Positions 35,595 through 44,846 are shown, counted from the stretch's first letter. The stretch: DNA of 64,000 nucleotides from Candidatus Binatia bacterium (GCA_035544215.1 DATKHY010000007.1:1612001-1676000); one strand, 5' to 3'. Notes: generated by a model not told the origin, from the letters alone. A program made the numbers and translations.

Positions 35595-35960
35595 ATGAAT
35601 GACAGTCCCGCAGAGTCACAGTTCAATGGGGTAATCACTGAGATCCGCATGTATCGAATCAAAGCGGGTCGCGGCGAGGAGTTTCTACGATGCTTTGATA
35701 CCAGCGTAGCGCCGCTACTGCGCTCGAAGGGAATAGCGGTTGTCGGTCCATTTTGCGACATTGAGAACGGCGATACGATAGTTTGGCTTCGTACGTTTCC
35801 TTCGCTCGAGGATCGCGAGCGTATGTTGGACGACTTTTATGCGAGCGATGAATGGAGAAGCGGTCTAAAAGAAATCACGGGAGATCTGATCGAAGACCAA
35901 AGCCACGCCATCGTGCTTCTACCCGCGAGGGTGTTGAGTGACCGCCGAGACATCGAATAA
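35595..35960 (+). CDS. NIPSNAP-family protein
   Basis: 121 residues from ATG 35595 (AAGAGA 8 bases upstream; the frame is open from 35514 but the extra 27 residues are Arg-rich noise overlapping the aminotransferase). It is a dimeric ferredoxin-like alpha/beta barrel: ITEIRMYRIKAGRGEEFLRC, then DTIVWLRTFPSLEDRERML and FYASDEWRSGL. Family members occur in catabolic operons with unclear chemistry. Its 3' end overlaps the next gene by 23 bases. Confidence 0.82.
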   Translation: MNDSPAESQFNGVITEIRMYRIKAGRGEEFLRCFDTSVAPLLRSKGIAVVGPFCDIENGDTIVWLRTFPSLEDRERMLDDFYASDEWRSGLKEITGDLIEDQSHAIVLLPARVLSDRRDIE

Positions 35961-36549
35961 GCTTGAGTTCTGGTTCGAGTTTGCGAGCACCTATTCGTAC
36001 ATAGCGGCTATGCGTATCGAGGATCTATGCAGGCAGCGTGGCGTGGATCTCATGTGGAAACCCTTCGCCTTGGGTCCAATATTTAAGATGCAAGGCTGGG
36101 AAGACTCGCCATTCAATCTGAACCCGCGCCGAGGATCCTATATGTGGCGCGATATGGAGCGCCTTACGGCAAAGGACAACCTGGCTTGGCGCAAGCCTTC
36201 GGTTTTCCCTAGGAACTCCACGCTGGCTACACGCTTTGCCTGTGCTGCTGAAACACAGACGTGGTGCGGAGATTTCATCCGAAGGGTGTTTGTTGCGAAT
36301 TTTGGCGAGGACGCCGACATCGGCGATTCGTCGATCCTGCAGGCCTTGCTTAACGAAGTCGGAGCGCCGAAAGGCTTTTCCGAGTACGCTACCTCTCAAG
36401 GATGCCACGGGCTGCTTAGACGTAATACCGAAGCCGCAATTGATTTGGGCATATTCGGAGCGCCCAACTGCGTTGTCGGCGGAGAGCTGTTTTGGGGCGA
36501 GGAGACATTGAACGACGCGCTAGACTGGGCCGTCAGCCACCGCACTTAA
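35938..36549 (+). CDS. 2-hydroxychromene-2-carboxylate isomerase-like protein (DsbA fold)
   Basis: 203 residues from GTG 35938. The thioredoxin/DsbA-like start KLEFWFEFASTYSYIAAMRI has Ser17 at the position of the glutathione-activating Ser of HCCA isomerases, and the cis-Pro loop is GAPNCVVGGELFWGEE near the end. HCCA isomerase converts a cyclic chromene acid to the open-chain benzylidene pyruvate in naphthalene breakdown. Other relatives are glutathione-dependent isomerases, so the substrate is open. It overlaps NIPSNAP by 23 bases. A fragment of a close paralogue lies at 23719-23823. Confidence 0.87.
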   Translation: MTAETSNKLEFWFEFASTYSYIAAMRIEDLCRQRGVDLMWKPFALGPIFKMQGWEDSPFNLNPRRGSYMWRDMERLTAKDNLAWRKPSVFPRNSTLATRFACAAETQTWCGDFIRRVFVANFGEDADIGDSSILQALLNEVGAPKGFSEYATSQGCHGLLRRNTEAAIDLGIFGAPNCVVGGELFWGEETLNDALDWAVSHRT

Positions 36550-36584
36550 CCTTCCACGGCTTTTGACGACGAGGAGCTTGGGGC

Positions 36585-37262
36585 ATGGGAATCGACCTAT
36601 CGACTGCAAATCTTGCCGATGCGTGCTTGCGGGTGGGCGCCCGTCCGCGCTGCATCGCGCTGCGCTCGCTGATCGAAGGCACGCGCATCGCGGGCCGGGC
36701 CGTTACGGTGCGTCACGTGGGCAGCGTTGACGTCTTTCTCGAAGCGATCGGTCGGGCGCCCCGCGGTGCGATCCTCGTGATCGATAACGGCGGACGGCTT
36801 GACGAGGCGTGCATCGGAGATCTCGTGGTCGTCGAGGCACAGGCCGCCGGACTGAGTGGTATCGTCGTTTGGGGGCTGCATCGCGATTCGCGCGAACTGC
36901 GTGAGCTGCGAATGCCGGTCTTCAGTCTCGGTGCCATCGCCAACGGTCCGCTGCGCCTTGATCCGCGCGTGGAGCCGACGTTCGGCGAAGCGCAGATAAC
37001 TGATTTTCTCGTCACCGACGGCGACGCCGTCGTCGCTGACGACGACGGCGCGCTGTTCTTTCCCCTCGAACGCTACGACGAAATTGTCGCCGCCGCGATC
37101 GGCGTTCGGGACGTCGAAAACGAACAAGCGCTGCGCGTCAAAGCTGGCGCGTCACTGCGGGATCAATTCGAGTTCGCAGCCTATCTCGAGCGCCGCCGGT
37201 CGGATCCGGATCGCACCTTCCGAGACCACTTACGCGATCTCAAAGCCGAGATCGAGGTGTGA
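36585..37262 (+). CDS. RraA-family protein (4-hydroxy-4-methyl-2-oxoglutarate aldolase-like)
   Basis: 225 residues. The RraA fold is seen from TANLADACLRVGARPRCIAL through ILVIDNGGRLDEACIGDLV, GLSGIVVWGLHRDSRELREL and the late VTDGDAVVADDDGALFFP. The RD pair in GLHRDS matches the pyruvate-binding Arg and metal-binding Asp of HMG/CHA aldolases. Members cleave 4-hydroxy-2-oxo acids to pyruvate plus a 2-oxo acid or decarboxylate oxaloacetate, a fitting last step. It closes the eight-gene run, and a possible terminator follows. A dead paralogue fragment is at 20040-20202. Confidence 0.87.
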   Translation: MGIDLSTANLADACLRVGARPRCIALRSLIEGTRIAGRAVTVRHVGSVDVFLEAIGRAPRGAILVIDNGGRLDEACIGDLVVVEAQAAGLSGIVVWGLHRDSRELRELRMPVFSLGAIANGPLRLDPRVEPTFGEAQITDFLVTDGDAVVADDDGALFFPLERYDEIVAAAIGVRDVENEQALRVKAGASLRDQFEFAAYLERRRSDPDRTFRDHLRDLKAEIEV

Positions 37263-37271
37263 TCGAAAAGT

Positions 37272-37298
37272 CTCCGCTCAAAAAAGGCGGAGTGTTTG
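37272..37298 (+). terminator. Possible terminator after the RraA gene
   Basis: CTCCGC (37272-37277) and GCGGAG (37287-37292) enclose an A-rich 9-base loop and are followed by TGTTTG. The T run is poor, so support is modest. Confidence 0.35.
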
Positions 37299-37544
37299 AA
37301 GAATGGCCGTGAAGCGGGGCACCCCAATGGACTTCTCACGGACTGGTGACGCCAGCCCGGGACTATATTATACCGGGCTGTCGACGGGCAGCGTCTTGCC
37401 TTTGTATGAGTACAAGAACAACAAACAGGTGTCGATCGATGGGGGCCCGCTCACGCTTCGCGGCATGGCGTATCTAGGCGAATCGACGCGGCATCTCCAC
37501 GGCGCCTGCCAGCGGAGAAGACGGCAGTCCCGTTCTAACACCTG

Positions 37545-37689
37545 TCTAACGGATTCCGCGAAACTCGTCGGGATTCGAAGGGACTAGCCGGGACTCAAAA
37601 ACGCGAAAACCTGTACAGGAAAGGACTATCGGGTATTCGACGGGAGCGGCCGGGACCCCGATTCGCGGGTTCGATTCCCGTTGGCGCTA
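37545..37689 (+). repeat. Att-flanking repeat with tandem 10-bp motif and tRNA-Glu 3' fragment
   Basis: The most complete copy. It opens with TCTAACGGATTCCGCGAAAC, then has three units of about 10 bases in a row (ACTCGTCGGGA, ATTCGAAGGGA, ACTAGCCGGGA sharing their A). An A-rich stretch with CCTGTACAGG follows, then another unit, ATTCGACGGGA. The last 24 bases (37666-37689) equal tRNA-Glu 6305-6328. Confidence 0.65.
37666..37689 (+). other. Putative attachment site: tRNA-Glu 3' end fragment
   Basis: Twenty-four bases identical to the tRNA-Glu T arm plus 3' acceptor strand and discriminator; CCA is replaced by TAA. Direct orientation, 31.4 kb from the intact tRNA. Confidence 0.7.
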
Positions 37690-37852
37690 TAAAAACTCAT
37701 ATCCTATAGGCATTTCTCACGCGACTTCGTCTAACGGCTTCTTGCTGAAGCATCCGAGCCTACACCCCGGGGGGCCACGGTCGCGCGTTGATGTCGGCTG
37801 CGGATTATGCCGAGAACCCTTTGGCTGAATTGCGACGCTCCAATATTGGGCA

Positions 37853-37890
37853 GGAGCGCCGGAACCTCGATTCGCGGGCGCGATTCCCCG
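37853..37890 (+). repeat. Decayed second att-like copy
   Basis: AGCGCCGGAACCTCGATTCG, CGGGCGCGATTCCCC parallels AGCGGCCGGGACCCCGATTC, GCGGGTTCGATTCCC of the copy 200 bases upstream, with several substitutions. It suggests an earlier insertion event or a local duplication. Confidence 0.4.
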
Positions 37891-38220
37891 CCATGGCTAT
37901 GGCTTCACTAGGCTCGCTTATTCGTTGCCATTTCGTGGCGAACAGCGGTGAGCGCACGTAGTGCATACTTCGTCGATTGATGATCGGTCCCAGACTCTTC
38001 GCACTGATCGCTAGGACACGAAAGAGCAACGGCTCGTGCAGTGGCGGGGACGTTAGGAGAACCTTCTACACGCTCTCGCGATTTGCTTCCGCTGCGTGGG
38101 GCGCGGACATTGTCAATGGTACGCACCGGTTTATCCCGCAGATATGGGCCGGGTCGGCTTCGCGAGAAGGTGAAAGTCTGCAAGCCGTTCAGTGGGAATC
38201 CCGAACCCAGCGGGATTCGC

Positions 38221-39993
38221 TCATTCCGGAGCCAGCGAGCCTCCTGCGAGAAGCGGCTTAAGAAACGCACCGTTGTTGACGCCCACTTCCGCCGCGATGA
38301 GGTCGTTGAGCAGCCGGTTCATCCGCAGAATCGTCTCCCGGTTTTTCTCCGGCTCTAGCGCCAAATTGTGCACTTCATGCGGATCGTTATGCAGATCGAA
38401 GAGCTGCACGTCGTTGTCTCTGAGGATTTCCTCAAGCGTGATTGGAGTATTAAAGGCGGTCGGTGCGTAGTAGCGGCCGAATTTGTACCGTCCGTCGAAT
38501 GCGAACGAAACGAGTCCGCGCTTTGTCAATTTCGCCTGTGATATGGAGGGCTGCGGCGTGGTATTCAGCATTTGCGAGGCCATCACGGCCTGGAGATACT
38601 GGGCATCGACCGTACCAAGCCCCATGTAATTGTAGAGTACGCCCTGGCGCACCTCGTCAACCTTGGCTGCGCCCGGATTCGTCAGTAGTTTTGAGAAGTC
38701 GCGTCCGGCGAGCCCTTTGACGACCGCTGCCTGCTTCTCTTCCGGCACCCCGGTGAGTCCGACGAATGTCGGCAGCAAATCTAGGTGGCTCGTAAGTGCC
38801 CTGCACGTCGCGCCGGTCGCGCCAAGGGGATGCGCGATAAACATCGGCACGTGAGCGTTTTGCTCATAGATGAACGGCCCTTTCCCTTTGAGGCCGCCGT
38901 GTGAGCCGCCCATTTCGCCGTGATCGGCCGTAAAGATCACGACCGTGTCGCGCCACAAATCCATTTCATCGAAAACGTCGACGAGTTGCTTGACGTTGCG
39001 TTCGTTGTCCTGAATTGTGTTCAAATAATAGTTGTAGAAGATCGTCCACATGTCGGTACGATTGGTCGGGATCGTGCCGGACCATCCGTCCCAGCCCTTC
39101 TTGTATTCCGAGAGCGCTTCGGGCATTCCGTGTGCACTCAATGACTCCGCAAGGCTGGGCGCCAACGTCAGCGGCCATTTCTTTTCGTAGATGGAATTTG
39201 GTGGCGGCGGCGGCGTCGCCGATGGCGCCACGGGTTTCTGAACCTCTGGCTCGCCAGGAACGTTGGCGTCGCCATACATGATGTCGTGCGGGTTGACGAA
39301 GGCCGCAACCATGAAAAATGGCTGACCGTGGTTACGCGATTGCAACGCCGCGTTGCGCAGCCAGCGGACGCTTTCGCCTGCGATGAATGAATCGTTCTCA
39401 AAACCGCTCAAGGGAGCGCTACCGATATCGCCGCCGGCGCTGAAAACGTCGAAACCATAGGGTTGAGCAACCGTGCTATAGTTTATGTTTGGTTCGGGGT
39501 TCAGAATGCTCTTGTCCATCTCGAACTTGCCAAAGTAGGCGGTCTTGTATCCGAGCCCTTTTAGGACCGAACCCATGTTGGGAATGCTCGGATTAAGCGT
39601 TGGGACGAAGTCGAACTGCATCTGATCGATGACGTGGTGATATTGCGGAGGTCGACCCGTCAGGAAGGTCGCACGCGACGGCGAGCACTGTGCCGAGGCG
39701 ATGTAATGGTTGACAAAGGCAACGCCGTTGCGCGCGATTCTGCCGGTACCCGGTAGCGTATATTCGGGTCCGCCAAGAAGTTGATGGGTCTGCTGATCGA
39801 CGATAATGAAGACGATGTTATAGGGCGGCTTTTTGGGCGGCCCCTTTCGCACGACCTGATGTTCGGCTGGTTGCGCGGACGGCGATGCCTCTGCGACACT
39901 AGGTAATCCGAGGGCGGTGGCGGCCAGAGTGGATGCTCCGACCAGAACGTCACGACGCGTAACAACAGTAGCCTTGGACTCGACTTCTTTCAT
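38221..39993 (-). CDS. Secreted sulfatase (formylglycine-dependent)
   Basis: 590 residues with a twin-arginine-type leader (TRRDVLVGASTLAATALG). The alkaline-phosphatase-fold sulfatase core begins YNIVFIIVDQQTH with metal ligand Asp66. The modification motif is CSPSR with Cys103, followed by ATFLTGR, so the class I CxPxR signature for conversion to formylglycine is present. FTADHGEMGGSHGG gives the second set of metal ligands, and DLHNDPHEVHNLA is the usual C-terminal block. Likely reaction: hydrolysis of sulfate esters outside the cytoplasm. No formylglycine-generating enzyme gene is in the window. Confidence 0.92.
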   Translation of the reverse strand: MKEVESKATVVTRRDVLVGASTLAATALGLPSVAEASPSAQPAEHQVVRKGPPKKPPYNIVFIIVDQQTHQLLGGPEYTLPGTGRIARNGVAFVNHYIASAQCSPSRATFLTGRPPQYHHVIDQMQFDFVPTLNPSIPNMGSVLKGLGYKTAYFGKFEMDKSILNPEPNINYSTVAQPYGFDVFSAGGDIGSAPLSGFENDSFIAGESVRWLRNAALQSRNHGQPFFMVAAFVNPHDIMYGDANVPGEPEVQKPVAPSATPPPPPNSIYEKKWPLTLAPSLAESLSAHGMPEALSEYKKGWDGWSGTIPTNRTDMWTIFYNYYLNTIQDNERNVKQLVDVFDEMDLWRDTVVIFTADHGEMGGSHGGLKGKGPFIYEQNAHVPMFIAHPLGATGATCRALTSHLDLLPTFVGLTGVPEEKQAAVVKGLAGRDFSKLLTNPGAAKVDEVRQGVLYNYMGLGTVDAQYLQAVMASQMLNTTPQPSISQAKLTKRGLVSFAFDGRYKFGRYYAPTAFNTPITLEEILRDNDVQLFDLHNDPHEVHNLALEPEKNRETILRMNRLLNDLIAAEVGVNNGAFLKPLLAGGSLAPE

Positions 39994-40634
39994 TGCGAAG
40001 GTCCTTTTCGTACGGCGCAGCTGACAGCGTTTCGATTGGTCGGTTCTTTCCTTCGGCAGAGCAAGAAATCACTTCCTTCTCTCCATCGGGCAAGTCGAAG
40101 ACGCTGGAAATGCCGGCCTTTGGAAAACATGTATTGCGCAGATGGCCCTCAGAAAGGCATCCTATAAACTGCTAAGAGCGGCGGCGAAGACCGGCTCGTT
40201 AGTACGCCATTACACACCCCTGCGCTTCTTCTGCATTTGTAGAGAGAGCCATTGAAAGGCGCGACACTTTCCGGCACTCCGAAGCCCCGCTCAAACGCGG
40301 CCAGATTACGTGAATGGCACGCTATGGGCTCCACGCGCAGCAGAGGCGCTGTTCGCGAAGCTTCGTTTGCGACAGCGACTTTCGTCTGATCCCGACGCTC
40401 GCATGATGCCGATATTCGCAAGGCAGGTCGCGTCGCGCGCAGCCCCAAACACTCGTTTGGGGCGCCCGCTGAGAAGCCTAAAGCGCGCCTATAACTTCTT
40501 GTTCAAGCAAGAACAAGGCGGAGATCCTTATGGTGCTGTGCCGGCGCTGATCCATTGGCGGTAGGAAAGACTCGAGCTCCGATATCGTACGGCTCGGGCT
40601 GGGAGCGCAGCGGCGAGCGGCGAAACGGCGTGTA
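39994..40634. other. 640-base intergenic region with two palindromes
   Basis: No supported gene between the divergent sulfatase and cyclase genes. Two perfect inverted repeats occur: CCCCAAAC/GTTTGGGG (40443-40462, 4-base loop) and CTTGTTC/GAACAAG (40498-40517, 6-base loop). They lie 120-190 bases before the cyclase start and could be regulatory. Neither has a T tract. Confidence 0.5.
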
Positions 40635-43367
40635 ATGCTCCCAACTGGGACGGTGACCTTTCTTTTCTCCGATATCGAAGGTTCCACGCAGCGCTGGGAG
40701 TCACACCGCGAGGCGATGGATGTCGCGCTAAAGCGCCACGACGCGCATCTGCGCGCCGCGATAGAAGGGCACGGCGGTCATGTCTTCAAGACCGTCGGCG
40801 ACGCCTTTTGCGGCGTCTTTGCACGCGCATCCGATGGGATTGCTGCTTGTGTCGACGCGCAGCGCTCGCTCGGCGCCGAAGATTTCTCGGCAGTTGAAGG
40901 CTTGCGGGTGCGCTGTGCGCTGCATACGGGCGAAGCGGTCGAGCGAAACGGTGATTACTTTGGGCCGGCCGTTAACCGCGTCGCGAGGCTCATGTCCATC
41001 GGCTACGGGGGCCAAATACTGGTGTCGGGCGTTACGAGAGATATCGCGCATAGCGCATTGCCCGCCGGTACGGTGCTTGTCGATCTCGGCTCGCACCGGC
41101 TCAAGGACCTTACCGAGGCCGAGCACGTATGGCAGCTCAACGTCGCCGGTTTGCAGGCCGAGTTTGCACCCCTGCGTTCGCTCGATGCGTTGCTCAATAA
41201 CCTTCCGATTTCGCTAACCACATTCGTCGGCCGCAAGCGCGACGTCGCGGCGGTCGAAGAACTGCTCGGGCGCCACCGTCTGCTCACGCTCGTCGGCTCC
41301 GGCGGCCTCGGCAAGACGCGCCTTGCCTTGCAAGTCGCTGCGGAGCTGCTCGATCGATTTCCCGACGGTGTCTGGTTTGCCGACCTAGCGCCGATCACCG
41401 ATCCAGAGTTGGTCTCCAGCGTCGTCGCTCAGTCGGTGGGTATGAGCCAGGAAAGCCGCCGCCTCGACGAGGCGATTCCGCAGTGGCTCAAACGTAAGAA
41501 GCTTTTGCTGATTCTCGACAATTGCGAGCACGTCTTGGAGACCGCGGCGACGCTCGCATCCTCGATCGTTCGTGCTGCCTCGAGCGTCTCGATATTGGCC
41601 ACGTCACGCCAGGCACTGGATATCGCGGGCGAGGTCGTGCATCGGCTTCCGGCACTTTCGGTGCCTGCCGAAACCGCCGGTTTGAAGACTGACGAAGCGT
41701 TCCGATACGGTGCGGTCGCACTCTTTGCCGATCGAGCCTATCGCGCCGACACGCGCTTTGCGGTCACCGATGACAACGCGCCCGTCATCGCCGATATCTG
41801 CCGCCGCCTCGACGGCATCCCGCTTGCGATCGAGCTCGCCGCCGCGCGCGTGAAAGCGCTCTCTATTCCGCAGCTCGCGAAACGGCTCGACGAACGCTTT
41901 AGAATTCTCACCGGAGGCAGTCGCGACGCTCTGCCGCGTCAGAGGACCCTGAGCGCGCTTATCGATTGGAGCTACGATTTGCTCGCGGCGCCGGAGCAAC
42001 TGTTGTTCGCGCGCTTGGGCATCTTCGCAGGCGGCTTCGGCCTGGATGCCGCAGCGAGCGTCTGCGCCGGCACGGAGCTCGACGAGCTCGACATCTTGGA
42101 TTTGCTCGCGTCGCTGACCGACAAGTCGCTGGTCGTCTCTGACACCAGCGGCGATCAGGACCGGTACCGCCTGCTCGAGTCGACCGCCGCCTACGCGCTC
42201 GAAAAGCTGCGCGCGTTAGACGAGCAGGACGGTCGCAGTCGCCGCCACGCCGAGTATTTCCGCGACCAGGCTGCAGCAGCCGAGGAACGCCGCGGCATAG
42301 GATCGGCGTTTGCGTGGCTCGCCGGGGTGGAGCTGGAGCTCGACAACTACCGGGCGGCACTTGAGTGGACGCTCACGCAAAACAGCGATGCCGTAATGGG
42401 CGGAGCAATAACCGGCGCATTGCTCGGGTTTTGGGCCGACGGCGGTCTGACGGCCGAAGGGCGTTATTGGATCGGGCTTGCACTCGAACGCCTGAGCGAA
42501 GCCGAACAGCCGCGAATCGTGGCACGCCTGCACTTCGCACTCGGGGTTCTTTCATCCGGAAAGCGGAGATACGATGAAGCGCAGCGTGCGCTGAAGCTGT
42601 ACGAATCCTTGGGCGATGCCGGCCGGGCGGCTCGAGCGCAGCGGACCCTTGCGTTCGCTCTCTATCAGATGGGTGAGCGACTCGACGAGGCAACGATGGC
42701 GATCGTGCAGGCGCTTGCGACGTCGCGTGAGTGCGGGGACAAGTCGAACGTGGCAGATTGTCTCAACGTGTACGCGTCGCTCGAGTTTAGTCGCGGCGAC
42801 CTATCCAGGGCTGAAGAGCTCTACTTTCAGGCGCTCGCAGCGTACAGGGCACTTGAGGATGAGGCGGGTACGGCGATCGCGCTGGGCAACATTGCCGAGC
42901 TGGAATTCGCGGAAGGTCGGGCGGAGCGGGCGTTGGGTTACGTAACCGAAGCGCTCGAGCTCGCATCTCACGGGAAGAACGCGGAAAGCATCGCAACGTA
43001 CCACGCCAACAGCGCCGCATATCGCATCGCGCTCGGAGACCTCGGCGGAGCACGTAAAGAAGCTCGGGAGGGATTGCGCCTTGCGCGACAGGCAGAGATC
43101 CAAATGGCGGTCGTTATTTTGCTCGAGCATCTGGCCGTACTTTCGGCACTTAATGGCGACAGGCGATCCGCGGCGCGGCTGGTCGGGTACGTGAACGTGC
43201 AATGCAGCGAGCTTGGACTGGAACGTGCATCCACGGAGCAACAGGGCCACGACAAGCTCGTCGAGGCTATGCGCGAAACACTGAGCGAACACGAGATTGC
43301 AAAACTCGAGGCAGAAGGCGCTACGTGGACCGAAGATCAGGCGGTCGAAGAGGCGCTGAAAGTCTAG
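40635..43367 (+). CDS. Class III adenylate/guanylate cyclase-domain ATPase with TPR-like tail
   Basis: 910 residues. Residues 1-175 form a class III cyclase domain (VTFLFSDIEGSTQRWE with metal Asp13; HGGHVFKTVGDAFCGVFA; GDYFGPAVNRVARL). About 195-550 is a STAND/NB-ARC-like ATPase: Walker A VGSGGLGKTR (Lys227), Walker B KLLLILDNCEH, ILATSRQAL, and LDGIPLAIELAAARVKAL. The rest is a helical TPR-like array (YDEAQRALKLYESLGD, NIAELEFAEGRAERALGYVT). This layout is common in soil bacteria and suggests a signalling switch that may form cAMP. No DNA-binding domain is present. A second gene of this type is at the right edge of the window. Confidence 0.88.
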   Translation: MLPTGTVTFLFSDIEGSTQRWESHREAMDVALKRHDAHLRAAIEGHGGHVFKTVGDAFCGVFARASDGIAACVDAQRSLGAEDFSAVEGLRVRCALHTGEAVERNGDYFGPAVNRVARLMSIGYGGQILVSGVTRDIAHSALPAGTVLVDLGSHRLKDLTEAEHVWQLNVAGLQAEFAPLRSLDALLNNLPISLTTFVGRKRDVAAVEELLGRHRLLTLVGSGGLGKTRLALQVAAELLDRFPDGVWFADLAPITDPELVSSVVAQSVGMSQESRRLDEAIPQWLKRKKLLLILDNCEHVLETAATLASSIVRAASSVSILATSRQALDIAGEVVHRLPALSVPAETAGLKTDEAFRYGAVALFADRAYRADTRFAVTDDNAPVIADICRRLDGIPLAIELAAARVKALSIPQLAKRLDERFRILTGGSRDALPRQRTLSALIDWSYDLLAAPEQLLFARLGIFAGGFGLDAAASVCAGTELDELDILDLLASLTDKSLVVSDTSGDQDRYRLLESTAAYALEKLRALDEQDGRSRRHAEYFRDQAAAAEERRGIGSAFAWLAGVELELDNYRAALEWTLTQNSDAVMGGAITGALLGFWADGGLTAEGRYWIGLALERLSEAEQPRIVARLHFALGVLSSGKRRYDEAQRALKLYESLGDAGRAARAQRTLAFALYQMGERLDEATMAIVQALATSRECGDKSNVADCLNVYASLEFSRGDLSRAEELYFQALAAYRALEDEAGTAIALGNIAELEFAEGRAERALGYVTEALELASHGKNAESIATYHANSAAYRIALGDLGGARKEAREGLRLARQAEIQMAVVILLEHLAVLSALNGDRRSAARLVGYVNVQCSELGLERASTEQQGHDKLVEAMRETLSEHEIAKLEAEGATWTEDQAVEEALKV

Positions 43368-43827
43368 GCAATGCCGCACGAGCGCGGTTTGCGGCGGCGA
43401 GGGGCCGCCGAATCGGCGCCGCGGTCATGGCTGAGCAAGCCGTATTTCTTTTCCCTCCCGACACGCGCGTGCGCGCGAGGCGAAATCGGTGTGTTACAAG
43501 CGGCCCGCAGTTGGCCCACATGCGGTGACCAACGGCTAGCGGCCCGAGGCAACATCTAAGGCCGATTCAGCCGCAAAATGTCACCTTCAGTCGGGTCGGT
43601 TACCTCGGGTTTATCCTATCGAACTACGGCGACGTCGTATCATCCACGCGTTCTTCCGAGCACTTGAGGCACGTCACGGCATCGTGAGCGCCAAGCCATA
43701 CGACTCCGGTTTTGAGGTGACGCTACAATACTCTGTCGCAGCGGACGGGTGTTTTACGGATGCGTGTCATTTGGCGAGCTGACCATCACAAGGACTTCGT
43801 CGACAAGGATGGCGCGCTCTTGGAGAC
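43368..43827. other. Intergenic, nothing recognisable
   Basis: A 460-base stretch between the convergent cyclase and MerR genes. Only short overlapping frames with Arg-rich products; no terminator with a clear T tract. Confidence 0.5.
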
Positions 43828-44655
43828 CTAAAGCGCGGGCCGGGTTTGGAATATCGGCCAGCCAATTTCGGTTCGCCACAACGACTCGTCTCGGGTATCG
43901 GCGGGGCCGACGAGGTAATACTCGCGAATCGGCCCGTCGACCGCAAGCGCGTGCTGCGTCACATAAGCGGCGAGGGCACCGTAAGTTCGGTCGACTTCGG
44001 TGTTGGAACCGCGGTGGACGATCGTTGCCAGCTCTGCCGGCGGGATCACGGTGGTGCTGACTCGTCCAACCGGCTGTGGCAGCGGATCGCACGGAAGAAA
44101 GATCGTGACCCGTCCCCGGTCCTCGGTGAAGAGCTCCGTGTCGAAGATGCCCCCGAGGGGCCCGGCCGGCGAGATGTCCTGGGCGGTCAGCGTGGCAGCC
44201 ACTTCGCCCATGGCTCCCCGATACCAGGCGACAACGTCGGATTTTTCAACAATGTCCGTGATGACGGCGGCCGGCGTGGCTGCGACATGCCGGTGATCGA
44301 TCGGCACGCTTCTGTCCTGGCGGCGATCCAGCAGCCCCCGCACGGATGCGACTGTCTCTTGGGTCCGAGCCAGGACGGACTCGAGGCGAGCAAGATGATT
44401 AGCGATCACCCGGTTGCGGGTGTCGACGTCGGGAGCCTTAAGGACTATGTCGATGTCCTCAAGCGGCATCTCCAAGTCGCGGAAGCGGCGGATAATCTGC
44501 GCCTTGACGATCTGCTCTGCGGCGTAGCGCCGGTACCCGCTGTTCAGGTCCACGTCAGCCGGCTTCAATAGCCCAATCTCGTGGTAGTGACGAAGCATCT
44601 TCGCACTCAGGTGCGTGGCCCGGGAGAAGTCGCCGATGGAGAGGGTCGAGTTCAT
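43828..44655 (-). CDS. MerR-family regulator with GyrI-like effector domain
   Basis: 275 residues from ATG 44655, where the MerR domain starts (STLSIGDFSRATHLSAKMLR, HYHEIGLLKPADVDLNSGYR). The upstream open frame adds 17 unlikely residues. A coiled-coil linker follows (LARLESVLARTQETVASVRG). The C-terminal half from about 125 looks like the GyrI/BmrR effector-binding domain (YRGAMGEVAATL, TIFLPCDPLPQPVGRV, EYYLVGPADT). Such proteins sense small hydrophobic or cationic drugs. The VOC protein starts 191 bases away on the other strand and is a plausible target. Confidence 0.87.
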   Translation of the reverse strand: MNSTLSIGDFSRATHLSAKMLRHYHEIGLLKPADVDLNSGYRRYAAEQIVKAQIIRRFRDLEMPLEDIDIVLKAPDVDTRNRVIANHLARLESVLARTQETVASVRGLLDRRQDRSVPIDHRHVAATPAAVITDIVEKSDVVAWYRGAMGEVAATLTAQDISPAGPLGGIFDTELFTEDRGRVTIFLPCDPLPQPVGRVSTTVIPPAELATIVHRGSNTEVDRTYGALAAYVTQHALAVDGPIREYYLVGPADTRDESLWRTEIGWPIFQTRPAL

Positions 44656-44707
44656 AAATAAATATCGTGCCTGGAAGTCGCTGATTGGTAGGGTGCTTTC
44701 ACACAAT

Positions 44708-44777
44708 TTGGGCCTCCCCCTGTGGGAGAGTCAAACGGCAAATCCTCTCTTGACCCTCCCTCTGCGGGAGGGGAGAT
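44708..44777. repeat. Two short G/C hairpins between MerR and VOC genes
   Basis: CTCCCCCTGTGGGAG (from about 44709) and CCCTCCCTCTGCGGGAGGG (from about 44755) are two related stem-loops in the divergent region. They resemble dispersed extragenic palindromes. A regulatory role is only a guess. Confidence 0.35.
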
Positions 44778-44846
44778 GCTAGCCGTACCGGCGCGCGAGA
44801 AAAAAAGCTTGCCCACGTCGGCTGAACGTGACAGAGGAGGATTAAA

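Larger units (their letters stand above)
37263..38220. other. Gene-poor junction with att-like repeats
   Basis: No supported gene. It carries a weak terminator, the full-length repeat with a tRNA-Glu 3' fragment (37545-37689), a decayed second copy near 37853-37890 and the 3' end region of the sulfatase. A frame at 37303-37587 starts like a coding fragment (GLYYTGLSTGSVLPLYEYKN) but runs into the repeat, so it may be a relic of an unknown gene. Confidence 0.55.

Noticed and set aside
43846-44571. 241-codon plus-strand frame opposite the MerR gene
   Set aside because: Antisense shadow; the MerR and GyrI-like motifs are on the minus strand.
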